This document shows, piece by piece, positions 63,249 to 64,000 of a stretch of 64,000 nucleotides of DNA (its first letter is position 1; each line of letters starts with the position of its first letter). A program made the translations under genes and the position numbers. Origin of the DNA: Acinetobacter guillouiae CIP 63.46 (GTDB taxonomy: Bacteria; Pseudomonadota; Gammaproteobacteria; Pseudomonadales; Moraxellaceae); contig NZ_KB849283.1 of NCBI RefSeq assembly GCF_000368145.1, positions 1,328,324-1,392,323 of the forward strand, read 5' to 3'. The notes beneath the pieces are model-generated. The model did not search any database. It had not been told where the DNA came from and saw nothing but the letters and a program-made list of their open reading frames with translations.

Positions 63249-63905
63249 ATGGCAAATATACTAAAAATAGATACTAGTTTAAGAACAGGTATTTCAGGTA
63301 CGCACCCACATGGTTCTTTAAGCCGACGCTTAACCGCATTATTTATTGATCAATGGAATGAAATTGATTCATCTGTACAAGTTAAACATCGTGATTTAGG
63401 TCAAAACCCACCGCCTTATATTGATGAAGAGTGGATCATTTCTGAATTTGGCTATGCAGAATCTGAAGAAAAGGCGCAACAACGCTTACAACTGAGTAAT
63501 GAATTTATCGAGGAATTGCACTGGGCAGATATTATTGTGCTTGGTGTGCCAATGTATAACTTTGGCACACCTGCACATTTAAAGGCCTATATTGATCACA
63601 TCGTGAGAATGAATAAAACCTACACATTTGATCTCAGCAAAGAACAACCTTACTCAGGGCTGTTAGATCATCAAAAAACCATGATTATCCTTTCTGCCCG
63701 TGGTGGGCATGACTTTGATGCAGTTGATGCGCCATTTCCCAATCATGCTGAACCCGCAATCAAAACAGCATTCAATTTTATTGGTATCGAAAAATTTCAT
63801 GAAATTGCAATTGAGTATCAGGAATTTGGTGGCGAGTTGTTAGCACAATCGATCCAAGCAGCAGAACAGAAAACCATTGCACTTGTTCAAGAGCTGCAAC
63901 ATTAA
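63249..63905 (+). CDS. azoR: FMN-dependent NADH-azoreductase
   Basis: 218 residues from the ATG at 63249; another in-frame ATG lies 6 nt upstream. The flavodoxin-like fold begins NILKIDTSLRTG. VLGVPMYNFGTPAHLKAYID, the FMN-contacting MYNFG, and ILSARGGHDF identify the AzoR/NQO1-like family. It reduces quinones and azo compounds with NADH in the cytoplasm. The divergent LysR gene suggests induction by electrophiles or quinones. Confidence 0.9.
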   Translation: MANILKIDTSLRTGISGTHPHGSLSRRLTALFIDQWNEIDSSVQVKHRDLGQNPPPYIDEEWIISEFGYAESEEKAQQRLQLSNEFIEELHWADIIVLGVPMYNFGTPAHLKAYIDHIVRMNKTYTFDLSKEQPYSGLLDHQKTMIILSARGGHDFDAVDAPFPNHAEPAIKTAFNFIGIEKFHEIAIEYQEFGGELLAQSIQAAEQKTIALVQELQH

Positions 63906-63960
63906 CAAAGCTTATTTTCGCAAGCTCTCTTCAATAGTATTCAATCTCCAACACAAAAAA

Positions 63961-63990
63961 AGGAATTGAGCTGTTAGCAACTCAATTCCT
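63961..63990 (-). terminator. Terminator of a gene beyond the right edge
   Basis: 10-bp perfect arms AGGAATTGAG and CTCAATTCCT. On the minus strand the stem is followed by TTTTTTGTG, so it should end a minus-strand gene lying past the window. Confidence 0.65.
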
Positions 63991-64000
63991 ATCAAGGGTA

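Noticed and set aside
1-64000. CRISPR arrays, tRNA or rRNA genes, replication origin, prophage
   Set aside because: No regularly spaced repeats, cloverleaf sequences, rRNA motifs or phage structural genes were seen. The SMI1/KNR4 gene alone is not evidence for a toxin-immunity locus, as no toxin gene adjoins it.

Overview
The window is a piece of a gammaproteobacterial chromosome, most probably Acinetobacter. The evidence is the low G+C, the dat-ddc pair for 1,3-diaminopropane synthesis, the MoaC-MoaB fusion gene, the 7Fe ferredoxin FdxA next to mutS, and the desaturase/ferredoxin-reductase/FabR-type cluster. This assignment is an inference from gene content; no marker RNA is present. I saw no tRNA, rRNA, CRISPR array or intact prophage.

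Layout. 1-2.4 kb: the N-terminal part of an outer-membrane porin and a secreted metallo-beta-lactamase-fold hydrolase. 2.9-6.2 kb: an amino acid permease and kynureninase, with a divergent Lrp-type regulator, forming a tryptophan/kynurenine catabolic unit. 6.5-16.8 kb: one long minus-strand molybdenum block (moaA, moaCB, moeA, mobA, moaD, moaE, a YdeP-type molybdoenzyme, fdhD, modA, modB, modC). It combines cofactor synthesis, molybdate uptake, a sulfurtransferase and one likely client enzyme. 16.9-17.8 kb: a decayed IS481-type element whose right end faces a second, similar end. 17.9-24.9 kb: an AraC-type regulator and a five-gene chaperone-usher fimbrial operon.

25.3-31.9 kb: a DUF1090 protein, a small hypothetical ORF, a decayed small gene, mutS, a GNAT acetyltransferase whose start codon seems to be AUC, fdxA and a lipoprotein peptidase. 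32-35 kb: ddc-dat. 35.5-41.3 kb: a SIMPL protein, a Fur-box-preceded TonB-dependent receptor, a TSUP permease, a MazG-like protein and a SMI1/KNR4 protein. Two copies of a ~270-bp MITE-like repeat lie in this stretch. 41.4-45.3 kb: acyl desaturase, its ferredoxin reductase, a divergent FabR-type repressor with a palindromic operator candidate, and dapB. 45.5-52.5 kb: an AI-2E family permease, a long-chain acyl-CoA ligase, rapA and a RluA-type pseudouridine synthase.

52.8-56.9 kb is the least understood part. It holds a lipoprotein and a membrane protein with internal repeats, a promoter/operator/hairpin/terminator unit with no large gene, a TetR regulator, and a protein that looks like a heme-oxygenase-like di-iron enzyme. 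57-60.1 kb is a metal and metalloid resistance block (CDF transporter with CadR-like MerR; ACR3, ArsR and ArsC). 60.3-62 kb carries trhP and a YfhL-type ferredoxin. The window ends with a LysR regulator divergent from an azoreductase.

No single new multigene system is proven here. The strongest leads are the orphan transcription unit at 54.9-55.1 kb, the MITE-like repeat pair and its effects on neighbouring genes, the uncharacterised di-iron-like protein at 56.0 kb, and the self-contained molybdenum block.
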